From Vibrio navarrensis (lineage in GTDB: Bacteria > Pseudomonadota > Gammaproteobacteria > Enterobacterales > Vibrionaceae): a stretch of DNA of 64,000 bases. The notes under the pieces were generated by a model, which did not search any database, was not told the origin of the DNA, and saw only the letters and a list, made by a program, of their open reading frames with translations. The stretch's first letter is position 1; each line of letters starts with the position of its first letter. The DNA lies in assembly GCF_015767675.1 (NCBI RefSeq), contig NZ_CP065218.1:1178001-1242000 (forward strand). The letters run 5' to 3'. Position numbers and translations under genes: made by a program. Of the stretch, positions 44,344-54,544 are shown one piece after another.

Positions 44344-45219
44344 TTAGGGCTCAATCGCCAATCCAGTAATTGTTTTACCGCGTGGGAAGTGGCCAAGCAG
44401 CTCGGCTCGGCCAGTCGTAAGGTCAATCACTACCAGCTTTACTGGCAGGCTGGCTGATGTGGTGATGGTGCCAAGCGCAACATTATTAATATCGCTGATA
44501 TCCAACGAGGCGTCCTGAATCGGTTCGATACCGAGTCCACCTATGGTGTAGAGCACGCCAAGATTGGGAGAAACGGCAGGCGTTGCTCCTTCTATAGTGC
44601 CTTGCATCACCAAGGTTCCGCGCTGCTTATCGATAGCATAATTGGTGGTGAGCTTTTCATTGTTTTGGTTGTAAGTGTAGGCCGCGGCGACAATATCTGG
44701 CTTGTAAGCTGCGTTGACATCACCTTGGTCATAAGTGAGCCTTGGATCCATTTGAGTGCCAAGCGTTTTACCATCAAAATCAATAATTGCTCCAGTGTCT
44801 GGGTGCAAGCGCAGATTGAGGTTTTGTTTTCCGACCACACGCATCTTGTCTGCTGCTGGGTTAAAATCGAACCCCCAATGCCCATCGTTGATCGGTTCAG
44901 TCGGTTTAGAGCCCGGAACTAGCGTTGCGACACCCGATGAGAGGTTAATGATAAAAATGCGTCCTTGGCTACTCAGGGCATAGAGATCGCCGCGCGCAAC
45001 TCTAAAATCAATGCCGATGATATTTTCACCCGATGTTAACCCTTGCACTGGCAGAGTGGTTTTGATCGTGTCTGGTGAGCGAGGATTGATTTTTAGGAGT
45101 TGCTGATAGTTTTCGACCACCCATACTGTGTTGGGTAAATCGGCTATTGATGTTGCCGCAAAGAGAGGAAAACTGAATGATAGACAGAGAGTGATAAGAC
45201 AGGCTTTCGTGCTGCGCAT
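44344..45219 (-). CDS. DUF4394 domain protein, exported
   Basis: The 291-residue protein has a signal peptide (ending LFAATS) and then the DUF4394 pattern: IIGIDFRVARGDLYALSSQGRIFIIN, GFDFNPAADKMRVVGKQNLNLRLHPDTG and VAAAYTYN. These proteins look like short beta-propellers of unknown function. AAGGAA lies about 9 bases before the ATG at 45219. It is the first gene of the operon, and the cupredoxin-like gene starts 5 bases after its stop. Confidence 0.88.
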   Translation of the reverse strand: MRSTKACLITLCLSFSFPLFAATSIADLPNTVWVVENYQQLLKINPRSPDTIKTTLPVQGLTSGENIIGIDFRVARGDLYALSSQGRIFIINLSSGVATLVPGSKPTEPINDGHWGFDFNPAADKMRVVGKQNLNLRLHPDTGAIIDFDGKTLGTQMDPRLTYDQGDVNAAYKPDIVAAAYTYNQNNEKLTTNYAIDKQRGTLVMQGTIEGATPAVSPNLGVLYTIGGLGIEPIQDASLDISDINNVALGTITTSASLPVKLVVIDLTTGRAELLGHFPRGKTITGLAIEP

Positions 45220-45308
45220 AACTGAATGTTCCTTATTTGTCGTTCTTCGTTGCACCTCTAACTATAGAAGAGTTATAGAGAAAAAAGTAAAGCATTGATG
45301 TGGGGGGG

Positions 45309-45342
45309 ATATAAAAAGCCCTACATAATTTTGCAGGGCTTA
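45309..45342 (-). terminator. Terminator of tkt
   Basis: AAGCCCT (45316-45322) pairs with AGGGCTT (45335-45341); on the minus strand a T-run follows. It lies 26 bases after the tkt stop. Confidence 0.82.
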
Positions 45343-45368
45343 GTATTAATTGAACTTAGTTTGAAAGT

Positions 45369-47375
45369 TTAAGCGATGATTTCTTTCGCTGTGTTCACCA
45401 CGTTTTCAACCGTGAAGCCGAACATTTCGAACAGTTGGTCAGCGGGTGCAGATTCGCCAAACGTCGTCATACCGATGATGCGACCGTCGAAGCCAACGTA
45501 CTTGTACCAGAAGTCTGCGATGCCCGCTTCGATAGCGATACGTGCTGTCACGTCTGATGGCAGAACTGCTTCACGGTAAGCCGCGTCTTGCTTGTCGAAT
45601 GTATCAGTAGCAGGCATTGAAACCACGCGTACTTTCTTACCTTCTGCGCTTAGCTGCTCAGCGGCTTTCACTGCGAGTTCAACTTCAGAACCCGTCGCGA
45701 TAAGGATAAGCTCAGGCTTGCCATCGCTCTCTTTTAGGATGTAACCACCCTTGGCGATGTTTGCCACTTGCTCAGCAGAGCGAACTTGTTGTGCCAGATT
45801 TTGACGCGAGAAAATCAGTGCAGACGGTGCATCTTTGCGCTCAATCGCCAGTTTCCATGCTACTGCTGATTCCACTTGGTCACATGGACGCCATGTGCTC
45901 ATGTTTGGTGTTAGACGCAGAGACGCGATTTGCTCAACGGGTTGGTGAGTTGGGCCATCTTCACCCAAGCCGATAGAATCGTGCGTGTACACTTGGATGT
46001 TCTGAATCTTCATCAGAGCCGCCATACGCATTGCGTTACGTGCGTATTCCATGAACATCAGGAAGGTTGCGCCGTAAGGAACAAAACCACCGTGTAGTGC
46101 GATACCGTTCATAATAGCAGTCATACCAAATTCACGTACACCGTAGTGGATGTAGTTACCAGAGAAGTCGTTCGCTTCTAGAGATTTAGAACCCGACCAC
46201 ATGGTTAGGTTAGAAGGCGCTAGGTCAGCAGAGCCGCCCATGAATTCTGGCAGCATTTTACCAAACGCTTCTAGCGCGTTTTGCGATGCTTTACGTGACG
46301 CAATGTTTGCTGGGTTTGCTTGAAGATCAGCAATGATTTGGCTTGCTTTCTCTTCCCACTGCGCTGGCAGTTCGCCATTTACGCGGCGTTTGAACTCTGC
46401 GGCAAGCTCAGGGTACTCGGCTGCGTATGCCTCGAACTTCGCGTTCCAAGCGGCTTCTTTTGCAGCGCCTGCGGCTTTTGCATCCCACTGTGCGTATACA
46501 TCAGCAGGGATTTCAAATGCTGGGTGTTCCCAACCTAGGAATTCACGCGCTGCGGCAATTTCTTCCGCGCCTAGCGGTGCACCATGACAGTCGTGCGAGC
46601 CTGATTTGTTTGGTGAACCAAAACCGATGATAGTCTTCGTACAAATTAGCGTAGGACGAGGATCCGCTTTAGCGGCTTCAATTGCTGCGTTGATCGCTTC
46701 AGCATTGTGACCATCCACTGCTGGGATAACGTGCCAGCCGTATGCTTCAAAACGCTTAGGCGTATCGTCAGAGAACCAGCCTTCGACGTGACCATCGATA
46801 GAGATGCCGTTGTCATCCCAGAATGCGATCAGTTTGCCTAGACCTAGCGTACCAGCAAGAGAGCAAGCCTCGTGCGAAATGCCTTCCATCAAACAGCCAT
46901 CACCCATGAACACGTAAGTGAAGTGGTCGACGATGTCGTGGCCTTCTTTGTTGAATTGCGCTGCGAGCGCTTTCTCAGCCATTGCCATACCAACAGCGTT
47001 GGTGATGCCTTGGCCTAGCGGGCCTGTCGTTGTCTCGATACCCGGTGCGTAGCCGTACTCTGGGTGACCTGGAGTCTTAGAGTGCAATTGACGGAAGTTC
47101 TTCAGATCATCGATAGAAAGCTCGTAACCGCTAAGGTGCAGTAGCGAGTAAATCAGCATAGATCCGTGGCCGTTAGACAGCACGAAACGGTCGCGGTCTG
47201 CCCACTCTGGGTTTGATGGGTTGTGGTTTAGGTGGCCACGCCAAAGAACTTCAGCGATGTCCGCCATGCCCATAGGTGCCCCTGGGTGGCCTGAGTTTGC
47301 TTTTTGTACGCCGTCCATGCTGAGTGCGCGGATTGCATTAGCTAAATGCTTTCTTGATAGAGGAGCGTTATCCAT
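45369..47375 (-). CDS. tkt: Transketolase
   Basis: The 668-residue enzyme moves two-carbon units between sugar phosphates in the non-oxidative pentose phosphate pathway. It shows the N-terminal [33 protein letters not shown], the thiamine diphosphate motif [18 protein letters not shown] to DDNGISIDG, and the transketolase motif around [16 protein letters not shown]. It is downstream of tal with an 81-base gap that holds a hairpin. The pair is probably the second, sugar-regulated transaldolase/transketolase set of Vibrio chromosome II. Confidence 0.97.
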   Translation of the reverse strand: MDNAPLSRKHLANAIRALSMDGVQKANSGHPGAPMGMADIAEVLWRGHLNHNPSNPEWADRDRFVLSNGHGSMLIYSLLHLSGYELSIDDLKNFRQLHSKTPGHPEYGYAPGIETTTGPLGQGITNAVGMAMAEKALAAQFNKEGHDIVDHFTYVFMGDGCLMEGISHEACSLAGTLGLGKLIAFWDDNGISIDGHVEGWFSDDTPKRFEAYGWHVIPAVDGHNAEAINAAIEAAKADPRPTLICTKTIIGFGSPNKSGSHDCHGAPLGAEEIAAAREFLGWEHPAFEIPADVYAQWDAKAAGAAKEAAWNAKFEAYAAEYPELAAEFKRRVNGELPAQWEEKASQIIADLQANPANIASRKASQNALEAFGKMLPEFMGGSADLAPSNLTMWSGSKSLEANDFSGNYIHYGVREFGMTAIMNGIALHGGFVPYGATFLMFMEYARNAMRMAALMKIQNIQVYTHDSIGLGEDGPTHQPVEQIASLRLTPNMSTWRPCDQVESAVAWKLAIERKDAPSALIFSRQNLAQQVRSAEQVANIAKGGYILKESDGKPELILIATGSEVELAVKAAEQLSAEGKKVRVVSMPATDTFDKQDAAYREAVLPSDVTARIAIEAGIADFWYKYVGFDGRIIGMTTFGESAPADQLFEMFGFTVENVVNTAKEIIA

Positions 47376-47416
47376 AATAAATACCGAATATTATTTGAGT
47401 CTAAAGAGGAAATAAG

Positions 47417-47440
47417 TAGGGGAACGTTTGCGTTCCCCTA
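47417..47440 (-). other. Hairpin in the tal-tkt intergenic region
   Basis: TAGGGGAACG pairs perfectly with CGTTCCCCTA across TTTG. On the minus strand it follows the tal stop by 17 bases, but only a weak T-poor tail follows. It may attenuate read-through or protect the tal message from decay. Confidence 0.65.
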
Positions 47441-47456
47441 GTTTGATTCTGTGTGA

Positions 47457-48407
47457 TTACAGTTTAGCTGCAATCATCGCTTCGAGTTTGCCTTGGTCAA
47501 CGGCGAAGTTACGGATACCTTCTGCCAGTTTCTCAACCGCCATTGGGTCTTGGTTGTGCTCCCATAGGAATTCCGCGTGAGTCATTGGTGCAGGGCGCTC
47601 TGCTGCGCCTTTAGAGTCAACCAGTTTCTCAACCACTTCACCTTCAGCCGCTTCGAGTTCTGCAAGTAGAGAAGGTGCGATAGTCAGTCGATCACAGCCC
47701 GCTAGCTCTAGGATCTCACCGATGTTACGGAAGCTTGCGCCCATAACGACGGTTTTGTAGCCGTACTCTTTGTAGTAGTTGTAGATGCTAGTGACAGACA
47801 ATACGCCTGGATCTTCTGATGCTTCGAAATCACGGCCTTCTTTCGCTTTGTACCAGTCCATAATGCGACCAACGAATGGAGAGATCAGGAATACGCCCGC
47901 TTCCGCACAAGCACGCGCTTGAGCGAAAGAGAACAAAAGAGTCAGGTTACAGTTGATGCCTTCTTTCTCTAGGATTTCAGCTGCGCGGATACCTTCCCAA
48001 GTAGACGCCAGTTTGATCAGAATGCGGTCGTTTGTGATGCCAGCATCGTTGTACATTTTCACCAGCTGGCGAGCTTTCGCGACGCTGCCTTCCATATCGT
48101 AAGAAAGACGAGCGTCCACTTCTGTAGAGATGCGGCCAGGGATCGTTTTGAGGATTTCTTTACCGATGTTGACGGCAAGCATGTCGCAAGTGTCTTGGAT
48201 CTGCTGTGCTTTGTCAGCGCTTTGAGTTTTTGCATACTCGATAGAAGCATCGATCAGAGGTGCATACTCAGCGATCTGAGCCGCTTTAAGAATCAGAGAA
48301 GGGTTAGTGGTGGCATCTTCTGGTTGGTATTTCTTGATTGCGTCAATTTCACCAGTGTCTGCTACCACAGTGGTTAGCTTGCGAAGTTGCTCTAACTTGT
48401 TGCTCAT
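47457..48407 (-). CDS. tal: Transaldolase
   Basis: The 316-residue protein has the TalB-type sequence: [36 protein letters not shown] at the start, the Schiff-base lysine in [12 protein letters not shown] and [21 protein letters not shown]. It transfers dihydroxyacetone units in the pentose phosphate pathway. The gene begins the tal-tkt operon and faces the SorC regulator gene across 463 bases with shared operator-like repeats. Confidence 0.97.
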   Translation of the reverse strand: MSNKLEQLRKLTTVVADTGEIDAIKKYQPEDATTNPSLILKAAQIAEYAPLIDASIEYAKTQSADKAQQIQDTCDMLAVNIGKEILKTIPGRISTEVDARLSYDMEGSVAKARQLVKMYNDAGITNDRILIKLASTWEGIRAAEILEKEGINCNLTLLFSFAQARACAEAGVFLISPFVGRIMDWYKAKEGRDFEASEDPGVLSVTSIYNYYKEYGYKTVVMGASFRNIGEILELAGCDRLTIAPSLLAELEAAEGEVVEKLVDSKGAAERPAPMTHAEFLWEHNQDPMAVEKLAEGIRNFAVDQGKLEAMIAAKL

Positions 48408-48541
48408 AATCGATCATCCTATCTAACGGGCTACCGCTCGGCGGTTAGCGCCAGAGCGAATACATTTGTAAACTGACTCGCGAATAGTTTAGTGCGGATT
48501 TTCCGTCACACTCTCTATTGGTCAGAAAAAATTTAGCGACC

Positions 48542-48566
48542 GAACATTTGTTTTGAACATTTGCTC
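48542..48566. promoter_or_regulatory. Tandem operator-like sites upstream of tal
   Basis: GAACATTTGTTT (48542-48553) and GAACATTTGCTC (48555-48566) are 13 bases apart and share GAACATTTG with the palindrome before the SorC gene. They lie about 140 bases upstream of the tal start. Confidence 0.55.
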
Positions 48567-48813
48567 GATGGCTGAGTAAATGATGTGCCCATATTTATCC
48601 TATCAGCCTAGAAAGTCAATGGCTGAATGGAGGGGAAGGTGACCTCTATCAACGTTTTTCTTTGTGGGTAATCGGAGAAAAAGTAAATAAACGTTTGCCC
48701 TTGTTTGATAAGGTTTTGCCTAGTGGAATGGTTAACATTTTATTTACTGAGAAAATGTCATTTTAGTGAGCAAAAGTTGCATCTTGGCTAGGGTGTAACA
48801 TATGCTAGGTCAA

Positions 48814-48827
48814 TGAGCATTTGCTCA
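48814..48827. promoter_or_regulatory. Palindromic operator-like site upstream of the SorC regulator
   Basis: TGAGCATTTGCTCA is a 14-base inverted repeat, perfect except for its centre, 44 bases before the regulator start codon. The position suggests autoregulation. Confidence 0.6.
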
Positions 48828-48870
48828 TGAGTGAGTAAAATAGCGCTCCTAGATGAGGGTGAGAGTAAAA

Positions 48871-49863
48871 ATGAGCAGTCCCAACCAAGACATATCGGTT
48901 GAAAGTACCGATTTGCTAACTGAAATCTCTGTGGCTTATTACCAAGATGGCGCCACTCAGGAGGAAATATCGAAAAAATTTGCCGTGTCGCGCGCCAAAG
49001 TCGGCAGGATGCTCAAACAAGCACGAGACGAAGGGATTGTTGAAATCACTGTCAAATATCATCCAGTGTTTAGCGCTAAAATTGAGCAGCGTCTCATTGA
49101 CCGCTTTGGTGTTAAACGCGCATTAGTGGCGTTAGATCAACCCAGTGAGGAAGCGCAGCGTCAGCAGGTGGCAGGGTTAGTGTCGAATTATCTGACTAGC
49201 ACGCTGAAAAATGGCATGGTGGTGTCGGTCGGCCAAGGACGAAATGTCTCTGCTGTCGCCCATCATGTTGGCGTTATTACACCAAGAGAGTGTAAATTTG
49301 TCTGCGCCATTGGCGGCATTCACCCGCGTGGAGGCATGTTCAATGCGGACCACATTTGTCGCCAGCTGGCAAAAAAATACGGTGGCACATCAGAAACACT
49401 CTATGCGCCTGCATACGCAGAAAACCGCGAGCAAAAGATGGCGTTCATGCAAAATGCGACAGTGAAACAGACCCTAGATTTGGCACGCAAAGCGGACATT
49501 GCGCTGGTCGGTATCGGTGATATGAGTGAAAACAGCTACATGGTCGATTTGGGTTGGTTCACGCCCGATGAAGTGGTGCAATCTCGTTTGCAGCAAGGTG
49601 TGGTGGGGGATTTCGCTGGCTACGATTTCTTTGATATTCATGGCAACGTCGCCAATACAGTCATGAGTGACCGCGTGATTGGCTTAGGGATTGAAGAGTT
49701 TCGTCCCATCTCTGAAGTGATTGCCATCGCCGCTGAAAACAGTAAACCATTAGCGCTGCTTGGTGCATTGCGTACTGGCGCTATCGATGTGATTGCCACC
49801 AGTGTCAGTAACGCGCTCACTGTGCTGAACTTAGATGAGCAGATGCAATGTCGGCAAGCTTGA
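48871..49863 (+). CDS. SorC/DeoR-type sugar-binding transcriptional regulator
   Basis: The 330-residue protein has a helix-turn-helix (GATQEEISKKFAVSRAKVGRMLKQARDEGIVEI) and the SorC sugar-phosphate-binding domain with VSVGQGRNVSAVAHHV, CAIGGIHPRGGMFNADHI and LVGIGDMSENSYMVDLGWF. The ATG at 48871 has GAGAG five bases upstream. It is divergent from tal-tkt and probably senses a sugar phosphate to control that operon. Confidence 0.93.
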   Translation: MSSPNQDISVESTDLLTEISVAYYQDGATQEEISKKFAVSRAKVGRMLKQARDEGIVEITVKYHPVFSAKIEQRLIDRFGVKRALVALDQPSEEAQRQQVAGLVSNYLTSTLKNGMVVSVGQGRNVSAVAHHVGVITPRECKFVCAIGGIHPRGGMFNADHICRQLAKKYGGTSETLYAPAYAENREQKMAFMQNATVKQTLDLARKADIALVGIGDMSENSYMVDLGWFTPDEVVQSRLQQGVVGDFAGYDFFDIHGNVANTVMSDRVIGLGIEEFRPISEVIAIAAENSKPLALLGALRTGAIDVIATSVSNALTVLNLDEQMQCRQA

Positions 49864-50008
49864 GTTGAAGCTTTGTTTCTGGCACAAAAAATGTGCAACG
49901 GGTGCAACCTAACGGCGATAATTCTTAAATGACTCGCAGCCTGATGAGATTGTTGGGATGAAAACAGTTCCTGAGAGTAGCTTAGTGAGGTTAACTCTGG
50001 AGGGAATT

Positions 50009-51307
50009 ATGAAAAAAACGCTTATCTCTGTTGCACTCTTAACCTGTTTTAGCGCCGCGTCTTTCGCGGGCGACAAAGTGGTGGCGGGTTACTTTGCCGA
50101 TTGGCAGTACGCCAATCCATCGAACCCTTACACAGTGCAAGATATCCCCGCTGAAAAGCTGACTCACGTTATTTATGCCTTCTTAAGTATGTGTGGACCG
50201 CATACAGGGGCCTCTGACACCGTGCAAAAGCTGGTTGCCAAGCAGTGTGAAGGTAAAGCGCCTTTCAGTGCTATTGTGGTGGATACCGAAGCTGCGCTTG
50301 AAAAAGATTTTGGCAAAGTGTCAGTAAAAGTGCCTTATAAGGGCCATTTTGCGCAGCTTGCTCAATTGAAGCAGCAACATCCACAACTCAAAATTTTGCC
50401 TTCTTTTGGTGGATGGACTATGTCTGAGCCGTTCCATGCGATGGCCAAAGATCCCAAAGCGATGGCGCAATTCTCGAAAACCGCCGTTGAGCTTATTCAT
50501 CAATATGATTTCTTTGATGGAATTGATCTTGACTGGGAATACCCGGGCGGCGGCGGTTTGACCACCTCTCCGTGGGACCCAGCAACCAAGCTGTCTGACG
50601 AGCAAAAAGCGGCTGAGCGTGAAGCCTTCACTTATTTGGTCAAAACCATGCGTGCTGACCTAGATGCGTTGGAAAAACAGACAAAGCGTGAGTATGAGTT
50701 ATCAACCGCAGTGGGTGTCGGAGCGAAAGCCGCGCAAATCGACTGGAAATCGGCCGCACCTTATCTGACCAACATGTTTGCCATGACTTACGATTTCCTC
50801 GGTGGTTGGGGCCAGCAGACCGGACATACCACCAACTTGCATGCCACAGAACGCAGTTGGTGGGGCATGGGCGCTGACGTCTTTATCAACCAAATGATAG
50901 AGCAGGGGATCCCGAGTGAGAAACTGGTGATTGGCGCTGCGTTTTATGGCCGTGGCTGGCAGGGCACTAAGAATTACGACGGCCAAGCGCCAAAAGCAGA
51001 CTTACTTTCTGAGCAAGGGGCGCAGTTCGGCACCGGAGAAAATGGTTACTTTATGTTCTGGGATCTGGTGAAGAACTACGGTGAAAAACAGGGTTACCAA
51101 TATAACTACGATGAGCACGCTCAAGCGCCGTATCTGTGGAATCCTGAGAAAAAAGTATTTATCTCTTTTGAGGACCAACGCTCCATCAAAGCGAAAGCGC
51201 AATGGGCGAAACAAGCCAACTTAGCGGGTATTTTTACTTGGGAACTTTCGGGTGATCCAAGTGGTAAGTTGGTCGATGCGATGTACTCCGAAATGCAACA
51301 AAAATAG
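50009..51307 (+). CDS. Secreted chitinase, glycoside hydrolase family 18
   Basis: The 432-residue protein has a signal peptide (MKKTLISVALLTCFSAASFAG) and a GH18 barrel. The catalytic motif FFDGIDLDWEYPGGGG includes the DxxDxDxE signature with the proton-donor Glu, and SFGGWT and YDFLGGWG complete the active site. No carbohydrate-binding module follows. It would cleave chitin or chito-oligomers outside the cytoplasm. GGAGGG lies 5 bases before the ATG at 50009. It is a single gene with a terminator. Confidence 0.94.
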   Translation: MKKTLISVALLTCFSAASFAGDKVVAGYFADWQYANPSNPYTVQDIPAEKLTHVIYAFLSMCGPHTGASDTVQKLVAKQCEGKAPFSAIVVDTEAALEKDFGKVSVKVPYKGHFAQLAQLKQQHPQLKILPSFGGWTMSEPFHAMAKDPKAMAQFSKTAVELIHQYDFFDGIDLDWEYPGGGGLTTSPWDPATKLSDEQKAAEREAFTYLVKTMRADLDALEKQTKREYELSTAVGVGAKAAQIDWKSAAPYLTNMFAMTYDFLGGWGQQTGHTTNLHATERSWWGMGADVFINQMIEQGIPSEKLVIGAAFYGRGWQGTKNYDGQAPKADLLSEQGAQFGTGENGYFMFWDLVKNYGEKQGYQYNYDEHAQAPYLWNPEKKVFISFEDQRSIKAKAQWAKQANLAGIFTWELSGDPSGKLVDAMYSEMQQK

Positions 51308-51323
51308 CGTACCGCATCTTAGA

Positions 51324-53609
51324 CTACCCCGCCTTGTGCGGGGTATTTTTATCGAGATATTCAGCCAGAGCTTTAATATCCAGAGGTTTTGAGTAGTAAT
51401 AACCTTGCAAGAGATCGCAATGACATTTTGCCAGTAGATCAGCCTGTGCCTGCGTCTCTACCCCTTCTGCCAGCACCGCCATACCGAAGTTTTTACCGAT
51501 GGCGATGATATTTCGCACCATATTGTAGGATTTTGCGTCATGTTCGATGTGATCGACAAAACTCTTATCTATTTTCAGTTCATCAATCGGCAGTGCTTTG
51601 AGCATGCTGAGTGAAGAGTAGCCTGTACCAAAGTCATCCAGTGAAATCTTCAGGCCTAATTGGTGGATTTCTTGGCAGATCGGCTTGAACTGCTGCAGAT
51701 CTTCGATAAACAGATTTTCGGTGATCTCAAGGGTGACGGACTCTCGATCAAAATTGGCTTCTTCGATCACTTTTAGCAAGTGATAGGAGAAGTCTTTTTG
51801 CATGAACTGTTTAACTGAAATATTGATCGAAAGGTTGAGCTTATGTCGCTGAGGCTTAACGTAAAGAGCCATCTCATTAACGCTGCGCTCAATAATAAAT
51901 TTGCCTAATGTGACCATTAAGCCGGAGCTTTCGGCGATCGGGATAAAAACGTCTGGTGGAATGAATCCTAACTCATCATCTTGCCAACGGACCAAGGCTT
52001 CCACACCATGAAAATGGCCATGCACATCCACCTGAGGTTGATAAACCATCGAGAGACTTTTGTTCTCAATCGCCAAACGTAGGCGCTGCTCCACCCGCAT
52101 TTTGTACAAGTGGTCAGCCTGCATCTCGGTGGTAAACAGGCGAAATGAATTGCGCTCCTGTTTTGCTTGGTACATAGAAATATCGGCCGCGCGCAGCAGT
52201 GCATCGAGATCGGACCCATGGGTAGGGTATACCGCGATGCCAATGCTACAACTGAGTAAAAAATGCATATCGTTGACTAAGTAGGTTTGCGACATGCTGG
52301 TGATCATCTCTTTGGCGAGAATGCGCAACAAACTTGGATCCGTTTCTCTGACTAACATGATGAACTCGTCACTGGCTTCACGGACGATCAAACGTTCAGG
52401 GGTAAGAAAACTGCTGAGCCGTTGAGCAATCTGCTTCAAGACTTGGTCGCCAAAGTCATGCCCGTGAGTGTCGTTGACACTCTTGAAGTTGTCGATATCG
52501 ATGAATAAGAGCGCGAAAGGGGCCGTTTTGTTCTTGGTCCAAAGAGGAATGGTGTTGCGCAAATAAAGTCGATTAGGCAGGTCTGTCAGGGCATCGTGTG
52601 TCGCTTGGTAGTTGAGCCGTTCTAATGTCTCTTTCTCATTTTCAGCGATCGATCGAACTAATCCATAAAAGGCCAATTGAACGGCGAAGAAAATCAGCAG
52701 ATAGAGGCCAAACTGTTGGTGAAACGTTTGATTGAGGAAACGCATGTCGGTGGTAGACACCGCCCAGAGTTGATAATCCGCCAAGTATTTCACTGTCATT
52801 ATTTCGGAGTGGTTAAGGCTGTTGGTGATAAAAGTGACGGGTTTCTGTTGCCTTTTTAATTCGGCCTCTGTAAGAGAGATATTGGCCGCTGCGGCTGTGA
52901 TCGCTTGCCGGTAGCGAACATCTTCAACAGGAGTCGAATAGGGATCAATACCCATATCTTCGGCTGAAATAAAGGTGCGGTAGAGATCTTCGCGGATCAG
53001 ACTAACGCGGTTGAATGGGTTGTCGTGGATGTCGTGACGAAAGACCAGTGTTGAGTCCACTTTCAGCCCTGCGGTCATGACGGCAATAACATTCCCTTTG
53101 CGATCACGAATCGCTTTACGGATAGGGATCACTAACGTTTGTAACGCAGGCATGAAGTAGGTCCGGCCGAGCACCATTCTGTCGGAATTCAACGTTTGCA
53201 AAAAGCTTTCGCGGCTGACCGGATTGAGTTTTAGGTTAGTCATGTCCGAAAGGTGAATATTAGAACTCACCGTTAGAAAGTTACCTTCAGCATCGGTTAA
53301 ACCAAATCCGGCGATGGCAGAGTGGATACGCATCAAGTCATCCAAGATGGGTCGAATCTGCATTGCAGCGGTCAGAGTAAAATCGTTTTTCAAAATCAGT
53401 TGGCGACCAACCACTTCTAATAGTGACTCCTGACTTTTCAGCAAAGAGTCTACCGAGGAGGAAAACAGTTCCAACTGGAGCAGTTGTTTATCCTGATACT
53501 TTTGTATATTCGATTGATAGAGAGAGCGGCTAAAAAGGGCAAAAAGGATGAAGGTCAGCGTGACGACCACCCAATACACCATCCAGATATTTCGTTTAAA
53601 TCCTGCCAT
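51324..53609 (-). CDS. Membrane c-di-GMP phosphodiesterase with degenerate GGDEF and intact EAL
   Basis: The 761-residue protein has membrane helices near residues 8-28 and 300-320 around a double-Cache periplasmic sensor, then GGDEF and EAL domains without a HAMP in between. The cyclase signature is EASDEF (REASDEFIMLV), so the first two Gly are lost and cyclase activity is unlikely. The EAL part has VEALVRW, LEITENLFIED, DDFGTGYSSLSML and KIDKSFVD, as in active phosphodiesterases. It is single and convergent with the chitinase gene. Confidence 0.93.
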   Translation of the reverse strand: MAGFKRNIWMVYWVVVTLTFILFALFSRSLYQSNIQKYQDKQLLQLELFSSSVDSLLKSQESLLEVVGRQLILKNDFTLTAAMQIRPILDDLMRIHSAIAGFGLTDAEGNFLTVSSNIHLSDMTNLKLNPVSRESFLQTLNSDRMVLGRTYFMPALQTLVIPIRKAIRDRKGNVIAVMTAGLKVDSTLVFRHDIHDNPFNRVSLIREDLYRTFISAEDMGIDPYSTPVEDVRYRQAITAAAANISLTEAELKRQQKPVTFITNSLNHSEIMTVKYLADYQLWAVSTTDMRFLNQTFHQQFGLYLLIFFAVQLAFYGLVRSIAENEKETLERLNYQATHDALTDLPNRLYLRNTIPLWTKNKTAPFALLFIDIDNFKSVNDTHGHDFGDQVLKQIAQRLSSFLTPERLIVREASDEFIMLVRETDPSLLRILAKEMITSMSQTYLVNDMHFLLSCSIGIAVYPTHGSDLDALLRAADISMYQAKQERNSFRLFTTEMQADHLYKMRVEQRLRLAIENKSLSMVYQPQVDVHGHFHGVEALVRWQDDELGFIPPDVFIPIAESSGLMVTLGKFIIERSVNEMALYVKPQRHKLNLSINISVKQFMQKDFSYHLLKVIEEANFDRESVTLEITENLFIEDLQQFKPICQEIHQLGLKISLDDFGTGYSSLSMLKALPIDELKIDKSFVDHIEHDAKSYNMVRNIIAIGKNFGMAVLAEGVETQAQADLLAKCHCDLLQGYYYSKPLDIKALAEYLDKNTPHKAG
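51325..51351 (+). terminator. Terminator of the chitinase gene
   Basis: TACCCCGC pairs with GCGGGGTA across CTTGT, and five Ts follow. It overlaps the last codons of the convergent EAL gene. Confidence 0.85.
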
Positions 53610-53639
53610 TTTTAGCCTTCTAGTCGTTAGGCAAACCCC

Positions 53640-54470
53640 CTAGACTTCAATCGGAAGTACGGAGTGACTACCCCATTCAGTCCATGAACCGTCATAGACT
53701 GAAAGATTATGGTGATTCAGTAGGTAGGCGCCCAGCAACAAAATACAGGCAGTGACACCGGAACCACAACTGAAAATGATTGGCTTATCACTCACTAATG
53801 GTAATGGTTCGAACGCAGCTTGCAACCCAGACAAAGGTTTAATAAAACCACGTTCCATCAGATGAGAAAATGGCAAACAAACCGAACCGGGGATATGGCC
53901 GCTACGGATGCCTTCACGAGGTTCAGCCACTTGGGCATGAAAGCGTTCTTTTGAACGGGCATCGACAATATTGGCACTGCGCGCATTACTATGGATCAAT
54001 ACGTTGTCGGCATTGAGAAAGTAGCCTTGATCGAGTGTGCCGTGAAAGTTTCCTTTCTGTGATGTTGATTCAAAATCAGGCTGTATCGGATAACCCGCTT
54101 CAACCCAAGCACGCAGGCCACCATTTAAAATCTGCACATTGTGATGTCCCATCGCTTTGAGCATCCACCAAGCGCGTGGTGATGCGTAGGTGCCCGCATT
54201 GTCATACACCACGATATGACTATCTTGGTTCAGGCCTAGCTGTTGCGCTTTTTGGTTGAATGTACTCTCGTTAGGCATCATATGTGGCAATGAGCTGCTG
54301 GCATCGCAAAACTCGTGGTCATAGTCAAAACGTCTCGCTTTGGGAATCACTTTGTGCAAAATTTTCTGTTCGGTATTGGGAATGGTGAAATCAATGCTGG
54401 CATCAAGAATGATCACCTTATCTTGATGTTTGATATTGTGCAGTTCCTGCGCGGTAATCAGAGGGGTCAT
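53640..54470 (-). CDS. sseA: 3-mercaptopyruvate sulfurtransferase
   Basis: The 276-residue protein has two rhodanese domains. The catalytic loop in the second is CGSGVTA (IFSCGSGVTACILLLG), the signature of mercaptopyruvate sulfurtransferase rather than thiosulfate sulfurtransferase (CRKGVTA). The first domain is inactive in sequence, as usual. It transfers sulfur from 3-mercaptopyruvate to thiol acceptors. It stands alone, 74 bases after moeB in the same direction. Confidence 0.93.
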   Translation of the reverse strand: MTPLITAQELHNIKHQDKVIILDASIDFTIPNTEQKILHKVIPKARRFDYDHEFCDASSSLPHMMPNESTFNQKAQQLGLNQDSHIVVYDNAGTYASPRAWWMLKAMGHHNVQILNGGLRAWVEAGYPIQPDFESTSQKGNFHGTLDQGYFLNADNVLIHSNARSANIVDARSKERFHAQVAEPREGIRSGHIPGSVCLPFSHLMERGFIKPLSGLQAAFEPLPLVSDKPIIFSCGSGVTACILLLGAYLLNHHNLSVYDGSWTEWGSHSVLPIEV

Positions 54471-54544
54471 AGCAAGCGTTCCTTGTTGTTTATCTCAGTC
54501 CATTGCCAACAGACGATTAAGTAAGAGAGTTGCCCAAGATGATT

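Larger units (their letters stand above)
48408..48870. other. 463-base control region between tal and the SorC regulator
   Basis: This gap has no coding frame I accept. It holds three copies of a GARCATTTGYTY element: two in tandem at 48542-48566 on the tal side and a palindromic one at 48814-48827 on the regulator side. These look like operator sites for the neighbouring SorC protein. Confidence 0.7.
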
